Of a DNA stretch of 64,000 nucleotides, positions 32,331-43,610 are shown in pieces. The DNA is from Cycas panzhihuaensis (taxonomy: Eukaryota; Cycadophyta), in assembly GCA_023213395.1 (NCBI GenBank), contig CM041465.1, forward strand, positions 51,715,741-51,779,740, in the 5' to 3' direction. Positions within the stretch are counted from its first letter, which is position 1. Each line of letters opens with the position of its first letter. The position numbers and the translations under genes are program-made. The notes under the pieces were generated by a model, which saw nothing but the letters and a program-made list of their open reading frames with translations, was not told the DNA's origin and ran no database searches.

Positions 32331-32389
32331 CTATTAAAGGACTCTTAAACTTGAGGAGTCCATTGTAGTTTAACATCTTTCTTTAAAAG

Positions 32390-32716
32390 ATTGGTGAGAG
32401 GCTTAACATCTAATGCAAAATTAGCAATAAAGTGTCTTAGAAAACCAAGCCTACCTAAGAAAGATTTGATCTATTTTTGAGTTTTAGGGGGAGGCATATC
32501 AACAATTACCTTTACTTTATTGAGATCTACTATTATTCCATCATGGGAGATAATATTAACAAATATCCTTCTTAAAGTCACTACAAAAATACATTTAGAA
32601 AAATTTAAACAAAAATGATACTTGTTATATCTTTCAAAGATCATTCTCAAATCATGCACATGATCTTATCATTTATAGGAAAGGGCAAGCATTTTGTCTA
32701 AATATACAATAATAAT
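32390..32716 (-). pseudogene. pol: Tat-like RT, C-terminal part
   Basis: The open frame 32471-32659 reads MHDLRMIFERYNKYHFCLNF, SKCIFVVTLRRIFVNIIS and HDGIIVDLNKVKVIVDMPPP. This is the RT thumb/connection segment after the YxDD motif of gypsy RT. The YxDD motif itself would lie at the insertion site at 32717/37040. The RT resumes on the other side of the inserted element. Confidence 0.85.
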
Positions 32717-33365
32717 TGTTGAGAATACAAGGTCCTAACCCTTCTACTGCCACCAAGATCTAAAATATTCTTGCAACTAGTTATGGAAATTGAAACTAAA
32801 GATTATATGCAAGTTCTTAAACCGGAGATAAAACAAATAGATTGAACAAGAAAGCCAAGCACACAAATACACCCAATATAACATGGTAAAACCCTAGCAA
32901 TGTGTTAGGGAAACATCTAAATAGGAAAGGTATTGATCTTTATTATCACAGAATGGAGAAAATATACATAATCCTGTAGCAGAGTGCTCACAGTAATAAT
33001 AACCAACTACCCAACTCCTCACCATACATTGAACAACCTCAACACATAATGAAATATGCCCTAAATCGGGCTACATGAGAGAGTCATACAAGGCACAAAT
33101 CTAGACCATTGAATCTAGGGTATTTTTATCAGACAACCCTAATTCTCTTTATAATTTAATATAGTTTCCAATGCTAATTTTTCAGGTCAGGGGCTATCGC
33201 CCCTGAACACCCTCTTAGCAGGGGGCGTGGAATTCCCCTCGCACCCCCTAACCAAGGGGGGCTCTCGCCCTCCTTGGAACCCCCCAAGAAAGGTTTGGGG
33301 AGGAAACCGTGCTACCAACATGCCAAAATTTAAGCCTCCAACCATTGTTGTCATAATACCTAATA
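32717..33365 (-). repeat. 3' LTR of the integrase-less copia element
   Basis: 649 bp. Minus strand starts TATTAGGTATTATGACAAC (TG has mutated to TA) and ends TTCTCAACA. It contains a G/C-run-rich block at 33181-33315. Confidence 0.9.
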
Positions 33366-33377
33366 ATCTCCACCTTG
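33366..33377 (-). promoter_or_regulatory. Polypurine tract
   Basis: The minus strand reads CAAGGTGGAGAT right before the LTR. The identical tract is found in the sister element at 56061-56072. Confidence 0.8.
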
Positions 33378-33399
33378 ACAATAATTTACATGGTACCTT

Positions 33400-34910
33400 T
33401 CCTGGACCCTTCATCATCTTTTCTATAAACCAAGAGAAGTCAAACACCATTTGAACTTCTCTAATGGTACTGGTTTTGTGAACATATTAGTACAATTCTA
33501 TTTTGTATCAACCTTCTCAAGTGCCACTCCACCTGCTTCCACAACTTGTCTAACAAAATGGTACTTGAGAGCAATATGCTTTGTTCTACTGTGATAAGTT
33601 GGATTCTTGGCTAAGTAAATGGCACTTTGATTGTCACAAAATACCTTTACCTTTTCATATTTCCTTCCAAGTTTAACCAATAGACCCTGTAACCAGATTA
33701 CTTCTTTACAAGCATATGCTGCAGCAATATATTTAGCTTCTATAGTTGATAATGCAATTGTGCTCTATAATTTTGACATCCAACTGACTGGACCATTTGC
33801 AAGAGTGAATACATAACCTGAAGTAGACCTTCTCATATCTAAATCTCCTATAAAGTCTGAATCAACATATCCACAAACTTGATTATCTATACCTCCAAAT
33901 GTGATGCAATAGTCACTTATGCCTCTCAAATACCGAAGCACTAATTTCATTGCTGCCTAATGTTCCTTTCCTAGATTTGCTATAAACCTGCTAACTACAT
34001 CAACTGCATGTGAAATGTCAGGTCTTGTACATACCATGGCATATATCAAACTTCCTACTGCACTGGAATAAGGCACATGAGACATATAATCCTTTTCTTC
34101 TTTATTACTAGGATTCATACTCAAAGAAAGCTTGAAATGGGAAGCCAATGGGATACTCACTAGTTTCATATTTGCCATACCAAACCTGGTTATCATCTTC
34201 TCCACATATTTCTACTGTGATAACTATAGCTTACCATTTTTCCTGTCTCTGTGTATCTCCATACCTAAGATTTATTTTGTAGCTCCTAGATCCTTCATAT
34301 CAAAAGTCCTAGCCAATTGAGCCTTTAACTTATTGATTTCTTCCATGCTCTTACTCACAACTAGCATGTCATCAACATACAATACCAAGATAATGAATAA
34401 GCCATTATCCATAAATTTAAAGTAAACACAATGATCATACTCACTTCTTTTCAAAATTTAGCTCTCCATGAAGGCATCAAACTTCTTGTACCATTGCTTG
34501 GGAGATTGCTTCAGGCCATACAATGATTTCTTAAGCCTACAAACAAGTTTTTTTTTGCCATCCTGTACAAACCCTTCTAGTTGATCTATATAGATCTCCT
34601 TATCTAAATCTCATGTAGAAAAGTTATTTTCATATCTAACTACTCCAACTCCAAATCCAAAGAAGCTACCAATGCTAACAACACTTGAATTGAAACAAGT
34701 TTGACAACTGGTGAAAAGATCTCATGAAAGGCAATACCTGCTTTCTGTGTAAAGCCTTTAGCCACTGGTCTTGCCCTGTATTTATCAACCTTGTCATCAA
34801 CATCTGTTTTCATCTTAAAAACCCACCTGTAACCAACAGTCTTCCTGCCATGTGGAAGTTCTACCAAGTCCCATGAATTATTTTTCTTCAATGCACCTAT
34901 CTCCTCCTAC
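33400..34910 (-). pseudogene. pol: copia RT and RNase H (broken)
   Basis: Minus-strand frames in order: NNSWDLVELPHGRKTVGYRW, FTQKAGIAFHEIFSPVVK and LLALVASLDLELE (34891-34640). A decayed stretch follows, then FIILVLYVDDMLVVSKSMEE with intact YVDD (34454-34272), LASHFKLSLSMNPS and VGSLIYAMVCTRPDISHAVD (34205-33957). RNase H shows CGYVDSDFIGDLDMRRSTSG (33950-33765) and FCDNQSAIYLAKNPTYHSRT (33680-33498), ending near MFTKPVPLEKFKW. Several frameshifts and stops break it. The active-site residues of RT and part of those of RNase H remain. Confidence 0.9.
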
Positions 34911-35119
34911 ATAGCACTCTTCCACTTCTAACTATGGATATCATCTACTGGTTCTTGATAACATGTAGGCTCACCATCATTAGAAACCAAAGAAATAGAA
35001 GTAGACAAGTTGTACCTGTCAGGTGGATGACTAACTCGTGTAGATCTTATAACTGTTGACAGAGGAGTGTCCACATACTCCTATAAATCTGTTACAAATT
35101 CATCTTTAGAAAGATCTTC

Positions 35120-35539
35120 CTACTCTTCTGATTCCAAAGATGGTTGGGTTTCAAACTTGACCTGTTGATGTTCATCTTTTTGCTCCTGTTTTGCTTCAAC
35201 TTCTACACTGTCTGATTTTAGAAGGGGAGCTTCATCAAATACAATATCTCTATTAATGGTGATTTTATGGGCAGTAGGATCCCATAACCTGTATCCCTTC
35301 ACTACCCCATTGAACATCTTAATTCTGATACTACCAATGCCCACTATCTTACAAGAAACTTTATTTCCCATAAGCATATAACCACCATCAAGAGGTTGGT
35401 ATGATGAGAACCAACTCTTGTGTGGACACATGTGGTGCAAAGCACCTGAATTTAATAACCAGTCATGGTGATAATGAGAAACATTACAAGCAACTAAGAC
35501 ATCATCATCCATACCTTGATTTGACTCCACCTGATTCAC
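35120..35539 (-). CDS. Fused ORF: copia protease joined directly to post-integrase segment
   Basis: A continuous 139-residue frame. Residues 1-20 are a gag/protease linker. Residues 27-36 are the protease active-site region LLNSGALHHM, where the catalytic Asp of the usual DSGA reads Asn. Residues 40-80 continue the protease to IRIKMFNGVV. Residue 81 onward is KGYRLWDPTAHKITINRDIV and FDEAP, the motif that normally follows the integrase core. The GAG-pre-integrase, zinc domain and DDE core that belong between them (several hundred residues in relatives) are absent, and the join at about 35300 keeps the frame. The C-terminal 35 residues are acidic and Gln-rich. It is typed as CDS only because it is uninterrupted; expression is unknown. 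Confidence 0.7.
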   Translation of the reverse strand: MNQVESNQGMDDDVLVACNVSHYHHDWLLNSGALHHMCPHKSWFSSYQPLDGGYMLMGNKVSCKIVGIGSIRIKMFNGVVKGYRLWDPTAHKITINRDIVFDEAPLLKSDSVEVEAKQEQKDEHQQVKFETQPSLESEE

Positions 35540-36319
35540 CTCCTTGGCAAGATGTTCCTTTTTCTGAAACTCCTTCCTTTTGTAGCAATCCTTCTTGAGG
35601 TGACCAATCTTATTATAGTGCTAACACCTAAGCTTACTCTTCTTGCTTTTTGACTTTGACCTCGATGTATCCCTAGAGCTTTGTCCTCTATCAATTGTTC
35701 TACCCCTTGCAGTCATGGCTTTTGGTGTGGAGGTTTCAAGACTAGACTTCCTTTGCACTTCTTCCATCAACAAAGCACTCATAACAGAATCATATTCTAA
35801 TTCATCTATAGTGCTAAAATTAATTGAGGTGATAATATTATCCTAGGATTCTAGTAATGAGCATAACAAGGTAACAACCTTATCCTCATCCTCAATTTTG
35901 TCATCGATACTAGCCAATTGACAAATAAAAGTACTGGAGATATTTAAATGGTTAGCAATTTTTGTACCTTCCTTCATCCATAATGAGTATAACTGCCTCT
36001 TTAAGTAGATTTAATTTGTCACTGATTTGGTCATATATAGGCCTTCCAACTGAGTCCATAATCTTACTGTTGTCTGCTCTACTGTGATGTTAAACAGAAC
36101 TTCATCTTCTAAGCATAATTATATTATGCTAACATCCTTTTTGTCTAGATAATCCTATTCATCATCATCCATCCCTGCGGGTTTCTTCATTTTTCCTGAA
36201 AGAACTCTGTACAAATCCTATTATATAAGAATATCATATGCTTTCTGTTTCCACAATTTGAAGTTGTTCTTACCATTGAATTTCTCCACCTCGAACTTTA
36301 CACTTGCCAATTTTACCAT
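35540..36319 (-). pseudogene. gag: copia gag (broken)
   Basis: An ATG at 36319 opens MVKLASVKFEVEKFNGKNNF and KLWKQKAYDILI, then two stops. Readable further on are GKMKKPAGMDDDE, LWTQLEGLYMTKSVTN, FICQLASIDDKIEDEDKVVT and LLCSLLES. The zinc knuckle reads C, stop, HYNKIGHLKKDC, with the second Cys changed to Tyr. It is nearly full length, unlike the sister element at 54442. Confidence 0.85.
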
Positions 36320-36376
36320 TTGGTATAGAGAAAGCTGACACCAAAACATTCACAAACTCGTTGCAAAAACAAAAGT

Positions 36377-36389
36377 GGCTCTAATACCA
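36377..36389 (-). promoter_or_regulatory. Primer binding site
   Basis: The minus strand reads TGGTATTAGAGCC, 2 bp from the 5' LTR. Confidence 0.85.
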
Positions 36390-36391
36390 CT

Positions 36392-37040
36392 TGTTGAGAA
36401 TACAAGGTCCTAACCCTTGTACCGCCACCAAGATCTAAAATATTCTTGCAACTAGTTATAGAAATTGAAACTAAAGATTACATATAAGTTCTTAAACTAG
36501 AGATAAAATAAATAGATTGAACAAGAAAGCCAAGCACACAAATAGAATCGATATAACGTGGTAAAACCCTAGCAGTGTGCTAGGGAAACATCCAAATAGG
36601 AAAGGTATCAATCTTTATTATCATAGAATGGAGAAAATGTATATAATCCTAGAGTAGAGTGCTCACAGTAACAACAACCACTTCCCAACTTCTCACCATA
36701 CATTGAACAACCTCAACACATAATGAAGTATGCCCTAAATCGGGCTACATGAGAGAGTCATACAAGGCACAAATCTGGACTATGGAATCTATGGTATTTT
36801 TATTAGATGATCCTGATTCTCTTTACAATTTAATATAGTTTCCAATGCTAATTCTTTAGGTCAGTGGCTATTGCCCCCAAACCCCCTTTTAACAAGGGGT
36901 GTGGAATGCGCCCCGCACCTCCTTGGACAAGGGGGGCTCCCGACCCCCTTAAAACCCCGTGAGAAAGGTTTGGGGGGGAAACTGTGTTGCTAACATGCTA
37001 AAATTTAAGCCTCCAACCATTATTGACACAATACCCAACA
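36392..37040 (-). repeat. 5' LTR of the integrase-less copia element
   Basis: 649 bp. Minus strand TGTTGGGTATTGTGTCAATA...TTCTCAACA, with the G/C-run block at about 36857-36985. It is followed by ATAAT. Confidence 0.9.
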
Positions 37041-37445
37041 ATAATATTATCGATTAGATCATGAAAAATATAGACCATTACTCTTTAATAAGTAGCCTCG
37101 ACATTTTTCAACTTAAAAGGCATGACTTTATAAATTAAGGTATCCCAAGAGGTAGCAAAAAAAGTTTTATGACACTCTCGTAGTATAATAAACAATTGAT
37201 TATATCCAAAGAAATTATTCATAAGGGACATAACTTTGAAACTAACCATTTGATCCCATATTTGATCAAGAAATAGAAGAGGAAAATTATCTTTGGGACA
37301 TACATCATTAATATCTTGAAAGTCAATGCAGATTTGAATCAAGCCATTCTTTTTAGCAACTAGGACTAAATTCAAAACCCATTGAGAGTAATCAATGCTA
37401 TCAATGAATCCAACTTTTAATAGTTTATTAACTTCTTATTTGATA
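37041..37445 (-). pseudogene. pol: Tat-like RT, N-terminal part
   Basis: The minus strand reads LLKVGFIDSIDYSQWV, then LVLVAKKNGLIQICIDFQDI, NDVCPKDNFPLLFLDQIWDQ, MSLMNNFFGYNQLFI and TLIYKVMPFKLKNVEATY (open frame 37375-37085). These are the gypsy RT fingers and palm up to the GATY(Q) motif. The chain then stops at the copia insertion and resumes at 32716. Confidence 0.9.
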
Positions 37446-38850
37446 GCAATGGAATAATGTGAATGAATAGGTCTTTATTTTTGGTGCTCGAGTTTAACTC
37501 CAGGAATAATAGTGATATTATGTTCGATAATATAGAGATCAAGACAATACATATCATTGTAATCCTAAGTGAAAAGTAAATAAAACTCACAAAAGAGATC
37601 CTTAAACTGAGAGATCTCTTATAGAGAATAATGAGCTCCAAGCTTAATAATTTTAGGAGTATCCCCTAATTTTAAGTTGATATTAATAATTTCTTCTATG
37701 ATCATAATATTACCCTATTTAAAATGATGAGGAGTAGGTTCTATAAAAAAATTCTCTCTTGAAAATGAAAAAAAATGATTAGTAGCAAACTAGTTTATAT
37801 AGTCTTCAAAAAACCTAACTTATGATGATAAGAGGGAAGGGTAGAGGTTGATCCTACTAGATGCTTAGGGATCACCTTGTCATTTTTATAATGATCTAAA
37901 TGAAAGAGGTCAATAAGGAGAAAATTTTTAGATATATTGGTAGACAAAGTAAACAAATTAAAAGGTGGGAGATCATCAAATAAAGAGTTTGGATAAGTAG
38001 GTATAAACTCAATCATTAAAGGAAATATGGGAAAAAGGGATGAGTTTATCAATAAATTTCTAATTTGAAGTGAAGATTGGCTCAAACTCTTGATGGTAAA
38101 AGTGATGATTTTAATTGGACAAAGGTATAAAGATGAGGAAAGAAGGAGGATCGTCAATATGGTAATGAAAAGGAAGAGAAACGATGGAGATTAAATTCAC
38201 TTCTTGAACTCCATTAGATATATTTTGATTCCTGTGGGACATAACATGTAAAAGAACAATCTAATCATCTAGTTCTAAATTAAGGTGCTTATACAATAAT
38301 CTTTTCTTCTTGTGTCTATTTAACCACATAGTAAAAAGAGAAGACTAAGAGAAAAGAGTTGTGGTAGGAGTAAGCACATCATATAAAGATGAAAGTATAT
38401 AATTCGTTGAGGTAGCAACTATAATAAAAGGAACTAAAGTGCTGATCATTGAAGGTAAACGTAAAACCTATGAGAAATAATTTTGAGAAGAAGGTGGAAG
38501 ATTGGAGTCAATTATTTCATTCACAATTATCTCCTCATAGGATATACTAGGAGGTGGTGTTGTTTCTTGATAAGAAGAGGGAGGGGAAACTAAAGATCGA
38601 TAGGTAGAACCCAAGAGATAAGGAGTAGATGAAGAACCTAGTTTAATAGGGACACTTTCAACTAAATCAATACCTTTTACCTCTCCTTGAGGAGAGGGAG
38701 TTTCAATGGAAAAATACTATCCTAAACATAAAGATTAAAATAAATATTCTAAGGAATTAGATGACTCACTAGGTTTAGAGAAAACCTTAATAAGTGGGAC
38801 TGACTATTTAATTAGTTTCAACCTATGTTTAACAATCTTTAATTCACCTT
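37446..38850 (-). mobile_element. Tat-like polyprotein spacer between protease and RT (decayed)
   Basis: Open minus-strand pieces (for example 37795-38157: FPLMIEFIPTYPNSLFDDLP and YHKLGFLKTI) fit a polyprotein spacer but show no catalytic motif. Confidence 0.45.
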
Positions 38851-38879
38851 AATGGATGAACTAAAGTTCACCAAAAATG

Positions 38880-39200
38880 GAAGAGTAGATAATAGGCATT
38901 TAGGTAATCCATGGTCTACCCAAAAGGATATTCATATTCTAGATCAAGATCGATAATGGTAAGTTTAGTGTAAACTATCTTTTCTTCAAGAGTAAAAGGA
39001 AGAGTGACTTGACCAAGGGGGACCTTTTGATTATAATCATATCCTTGGAAAATACACTCATAAGGGTCAAAGACCAAAATCTAGAGATCCTCAACAAGAG
39101 GAAGAGGGATTATATTAATAAATGATCCTTCATTGATAATGACATGTTTAATGTTGATGTTGTCCTTAATAATTTCAATGTAAAATGGGGGGAATATCAT
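38880..39200 (-). pseudogene. pol: Tat-like aspartic protease (broken)
   Basis: The minus strand reads NIKHVIINEGSFINIIPLPL (about 39160-39110), matching the lineage's D-x-GSS-x-N active-site region with the Asp changed to Asn. It continues VPLGQVTLPFTLEEKIVYTK, then, after a frame change, NILLGRPWIT (about 38920). NILLGRPW is the usual end of the protease in Tat-type elements. Confidence 0.75.
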
Positions 39201-39299
39201 TTGGAGCATGAATAGTGTGAATAGGTAATGTGGATAAATCAAAAGAAAGGAAGTACATGAACTGACTATGATAAGAACTCCTACTACATCGAATAAGAG

Positions 39300-41900
39300 A
39301 TAACGCTACTTAAGTCAATACTTTAGCAAATCTATAACTGAGATACTAGTGGGAATAGTCTTCAACTCATCGACTAAGGGAAATGATCCATCTTTTAAAC
39401 TAGAAGGAATGGATCTAAACTTGATAAGATAAGGGGGAATAAGAGGTAAAAAGTTAGGATTTTCAGATATCAAATAATTGGGTGATTTAGATGAACCTGC
39501 ACTCTTCATAATCTCCACCATGTTAATATTTCTCTTGGTTTTACTACCTTTAGGAGGTAAGTAAGCTTGATTATTAACATACTTTATTGAAATATTAGAA
39601 GGAGTAGTTATCTTCTTAGATGAATCAGAACTAGAAGGTTCACCTTTATCATCTTAAATCTATATAGCCTTGCCTTTATCATATTTATTTTTCTTATCTT
39701 TATATTGAGGTAGAGGGTCTTTATGAATCATTTTATCTTGAGAAGTTTTAGAAGCCTGATTTATTTGAGTATTTGTATTTTGGATTATAGCTTGAACTAT
39801 ATAATATTAGCTTTTATCATGGGTGTCAATTTGGTGGTAAGGACACGACTTCATCTTCTTAAAAGGAGGAGAATGTATAGGTTATACTTGTTTCTTTCTC
39901 CCTTTAGTAAGATGAATAACTTTTATTTCTTGAATAAACTAATTTTATGTAAGACCATTAACATGTAACTTAGTGTTAATCGTATGCTCCAATGACCTAA
40001 TAGAAAAAGTCAGATGATTATAGGTTAGTTCAGGATGAGAACTCTTAGATGTTTGAATAGTCTCTTTAAACAATATAGATTTCCTAATGCCCACTTATAT
40101 TTCAAAAGTTTCTAAGGCTAAGCATTTATAAACAACTTCTTCATAGGTTTAAGGATCAAGTTTAAGTACTTCAAGATGAATATGGGGTCTCAAAGCATTA
40201 ATGAATAGATTAAAAAGGAGACTAGGATCAAGTTAGAGATGACATACATGTACTTGGTCTTGAAATATCCTCATAAAATCTCAAGAAGATTCATCATGAT
40301 TTTATTTAATGGCCAAAAGGGATTTAATACTAGATTCAAAAGGTCTTGTAACATCAAAATAATTGATGAAGAAGTCTACCAATTATTAGAACAAAATGAT
40401 GGAAGTAAAAGGGAGGTAATAAAACCACCTTAGTGTATCACCTTGAAGTGATTTAGGAAATAATCACATCATAACATAGTCATATAACATGAAATCAATG
40501 CAAACAAGTATAAACACTTATATGTGGGAGGCTAGATCTTGAGAAGAGTCACCTAAGAATTTAGGTAACTCAAGTAAGAGTGGATGCATAGGGGATAGTA
40601 AGACCTCATGTAGGAATGGAGACTTCATATAGTCTAAGAAAGGCTTCCTTGGCCTCAACATAATAGAACATTGAGGTAAGGATGATAGCTATGGAGTGCT
40701 AGTGGAAATAGGTTGTTATTGTTAAGGGAAAAATAAGTTGGAAGAGAAGATGGAGGGCTAAACCAAGCTACATGATTTACCACAAAATTAGTTTAAGGCA
40801 TAGGATATTGAGGGAAAATATAATTAAATAAGGAAAAGACACTTGTTAGGGGACCAATCTAGGGACATGAGATTACGGAGTAGGACTAATTAATCCCAAA
40901 GTTTGAGATTAACTAACTAAAGAATGAGGATAAATAGGGTAAGTATGAGGAATAGGTTGAGAAGAAGAAACTAAATTAGATACCCTATGGAAGAGATGTG
41001 AGGTCGAACACCCTAGGATATAGCTTGGTGAGAAACCTAGGGTGGTAATTAAGTTAAGGTTGTAATAAGGTAAAAAGAGGCTACTCTACCAGGATATAAA
41101 TGCATAGGTTATAAGGTTGAAGAAGATAGACCCATTTACTGAGGGGTAGGAACATGATAAGGGATAAGGTTACCTTGAATAAGCATGGTACAGGTTCCCT
41201 CATATGTAAAAGATATTGCACAAGGAGAATGGATTTAAACTTATAACATAGAAAGTGAGGGGAAAGGTTAATGATGAACTAATTTGTGATCTTTTACTTC
41301 TCCTGAAGGAGGAGAGAGTGGCCTAGGTAAAGGAGTATGTGAAGGTAAGGGTGATTTATTAGCATTGGGAGCAATAGAAGGATCAACTTGTATGGACTTA
41401 TATTCTTTATATAATGGATTAAATTGACAATGTTAATGAGAGAATATCATGGTATGAGTCTCTACGTAAAAAGAATCTTAATATCTAGGTATATGATGAG
41501 GAATAAGGACCCCATTAAGAATTGACTCATAATAAGAAGGAAATGCTTGAATAGGAAGAGATTCTTCTTGTACAAAATAAGGATTCATAAGAGAAGCACT
41601 AATATGAAATTGATAGGGCTCCAGGTACCCTTGTTTTATGGGTATTTCATACAATTGTGTTTGATCTTCAGAAGTATTAATATAAATATTATGTAAATGA
41701 TATTCTGAGGGGTTAATATAAGAAGATAAAACTTTATGAGTACATTTTGAGGGTTGAATTTGAAAATTAGATCAGAGACCTTGAAGTCTCAATGCTTATC
41801 TTTGGGTAGGAGGTGTAGTTTCTATTACTTTAAACAAAAGATAAATGGTAATTCCCTAGTATAGTTACTAGAAATATGGTGTGCTTCGGTTGAGCCTAGG
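39300..41900 (-). pseudogene. gag: Tat-like gag region (decayed)
   Basis: Position (upstream of protease) implies gag. Readable pieces include SPNYLISENPNFLPLIPPYL and IPTSISVIDLLKY (39521-39315), resembling the segment that leads into the protease of Tat elements. Above 39600 only low-complexity text is legible, with no clear zinc knuckle. Confidence 0.5.
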
Positions 41901-42507
41901 CTAGGTACCCTTAATAACATTGTGTTTCCTCTATTTCAAGTCTACATCAAGAGATAAAAAAGCCTATGTAAACCTAAGGACCACCTTTTCCAACTCTTAA
42001 GAAGGAATCTCTACATGTTTATGTTAATTGCTTTGAATATGTGAATGATAATGAAAGGCTAGGATGCAAGGAGAAGTACTACCATCCACTAGCCTACACA
42101 AGCAAGTAGATGAGTTTTAAGTATGGAATTACTCTAACAATGTTTTCTGTATTCTTCCTAGGGATTTCTTTTCTTATATTGTTTTAACATTTTGGGTTTA
42201 CTATAATAAAGAAAAAGGTTAAGTAATGGAAGGTTTGATAATTTTGTTTAATGCAAAAGAAAGAATAATAAAACAATAAGATCTAATTGCCTTTTAAAAG
42301 CCAATCTAAGAAAGCAAACTATGTATTCCATTTATTTTTCTTCTTTTAAATAAAAAACAACAACAAAAAAAAAAACAAACACTATCTCCTAATGGTGAAA
42401 AACATACTTCTTTTCAAACATAAAAGTAACATGCATAAGATGCAAATACTATGATATACAACTTCGTATATAACTTAATAGAAGGTAAAATAATATGTTA
42501 TGCTTAT
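41901..42507. other. Host sequence left of the gypsy insertion
   Basis: Probably leader of the Tat-like element or another repeat. No gene is seen. It continues across the insertion at 49229. Confidence 0.3.
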
Positions 42508-42512
42508 GCAAA

Positions 42513-43567
42513 TGATCCAGGAGGATCTACCATATGTTTACAGGATGCGGAAAATGCTAGGCATTAGCATAACTAACAGAGATATGGCCAAATGGTATCA
42601 AAATTCTATGAAATTTTGTTTAAAGGGATAAGACACATCCCACTAGATGTGTACAAAAGGTGGGGTTCAGAAAATATCATTTGATTAGAGTTCAAGCCTT
42701 GTCTTTGCATAAAAATTAATCCCACAGCTAGCAGAAAAAAATAGAAAATATATATTATATTTATATGAATAGAAACATAGCCAAATGACATCCAAATGAG
42801 CTAAAATTTTGAGGAAGTAGAGGAGACATGTGTTCCTATACGTGTACCAAATTTTAGCTGAATTGGAGTCCGTTAAGGTCAGTTACAAGCCACAACTTTT
42901 AAGAATTGCATGAAGGCCACTTGGACAGCAGAAAAATAGCAAATACATATTATTATTAAATGAATAGAAATACAGTCAAATGACATCCAAATGAGTTGCA
43001 AATTTGAGGAAGCTGAGGGGACATGTGTTCCTATATGTGTACCAAATTTGAGCTAAATTGGAGTATGTTAAGATCTGTTACAAGCTACAACTTTTTAAGA
43101 ATTGTATGAAGGCCACTTGGACAACATGCATTCTGGTGGTTAGTGATTATACTTGCATGATTGCCACTTGTTAAACATGAAATTCAGGTTTCTTTCTATA
43201 AATTGATCCCTTTTACAGGTTGGAGAGGTGGTTCTTGGAGACTTGACTTGGGAAGCATCCTTGGAGAAGCATTTGGAGGGTTGGAATCCCCCCTTATGGT
43301 ATAATTGTAACATTTATTCCTTGTAATTTTACCATTCTTTTGCTAGTTAATTTCTCCACCATTAAATGGAGATTTTCATGGTTTAATAAAAGTATTATTC
43401 CTCATACTTTTGGATCAATTCTAAGAATAAATTATTTGGTGTAGAATTTTCCTTTCATGGGCTCATTGTTGTTTTGATGTTATTGAGATTTCTACACTAA
43501 CTCCGAGGATCTCAAGGAGAAAAGGTTGATAATCGACTTCTTCACCAACTAAGCTCTTTTGGGATCA
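42513..43567 (+). repeat. 5' LTR of gypsy element
   Basis: 1055 bp, TGATCCAGG...GGGATCA. It includes an internal tandem duplication (42731-43126). 'tataaattgatcc' at about 43198 may be the TATA region. Confidence 0.95.
42731..43126 (+). repeat. Imperfect tandem duplication inside the LTR
   Basis: Two units of about 197-199 bp (42731-42927, 42928-43126). Both contain 'aaatgacatccaaatgag', 'gacatgtgttcctata', 'gtaccaaatt' and 'aaggccacttggaca'. The same duplication is in the 3' LTR (48387-48583, 48584-48782). Confidence 0.85.
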
Positions 43568-43572
43568 TATTT

Positions 43573-43585
43573 TGGTATCAGAGCC
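43573..43585 (+). promoter_or_regulatory. Primer binding site of gypsy element
   Basis: TGGTATCAGAGCC, an exact match to the common plant Met-tRNA PBS, 5 bp after the LTR. Confidence 0.9.
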
Positions 43586-43610
43586 TCTGATCTTTGTTGT
43601 AGGGACTTGA

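Larger units (their letters stand above)
32717..37040 (-). mobile_element. Tnt1-94-like copia element lacking integrase (nested in Tat-like RT)
   Basis: A 4,324-bp element with two 649-bp LTRs (32717-33365, 36392-37040) and the perfect 5-bp target duplication ATAAT (32712-32716, 37041-37045). On the minus strand: 5' LTR, PBS, gag, protease, post-integrase segment, RT, RNase H, polypurine tract, 3' LTR. The interior is only 3.0 kb because the integrase is missing. The LTRs differ more than those of the copia at 6479 (roughly 8% or more by eye), so this insertion is older. Signatures such as GYRLWDPTAHK and VLYVDDMLV place it near Tnt1-94-type copia. Confidence 0.9.
29087..41900 (-). mobile_element. 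Ty3/gypsy element, Tat-like lineage, split by a copia insertion
   Basis: Reading down the minus strand: gag region (about 41900-39560), protease (about 39200-38880), RT (37445-37041, then 32716-32390 after the 4.3-kb insertion), RNase H (about 32330-31860), integrase (about 31640-30560), second RNase H (29518-29336) and polypurine tract (29101). RT before integrase defines gypsy. The protease motifs and the extra RNase H point to the Tat/Ogre group. The 5' LTR and PBS could not be placed; sequence above 41900 is leader-like and itself interrupted at 42513. Many stops and frameshifts make it defunct. Confidence 0.8.

Noticed and set aside
33187-33454. Overlapping ORFs on both strands in the LTR
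   Set aside because: They arise from the G/C-run block of the LTR and read as Gly/Pro-rich text without a domain.
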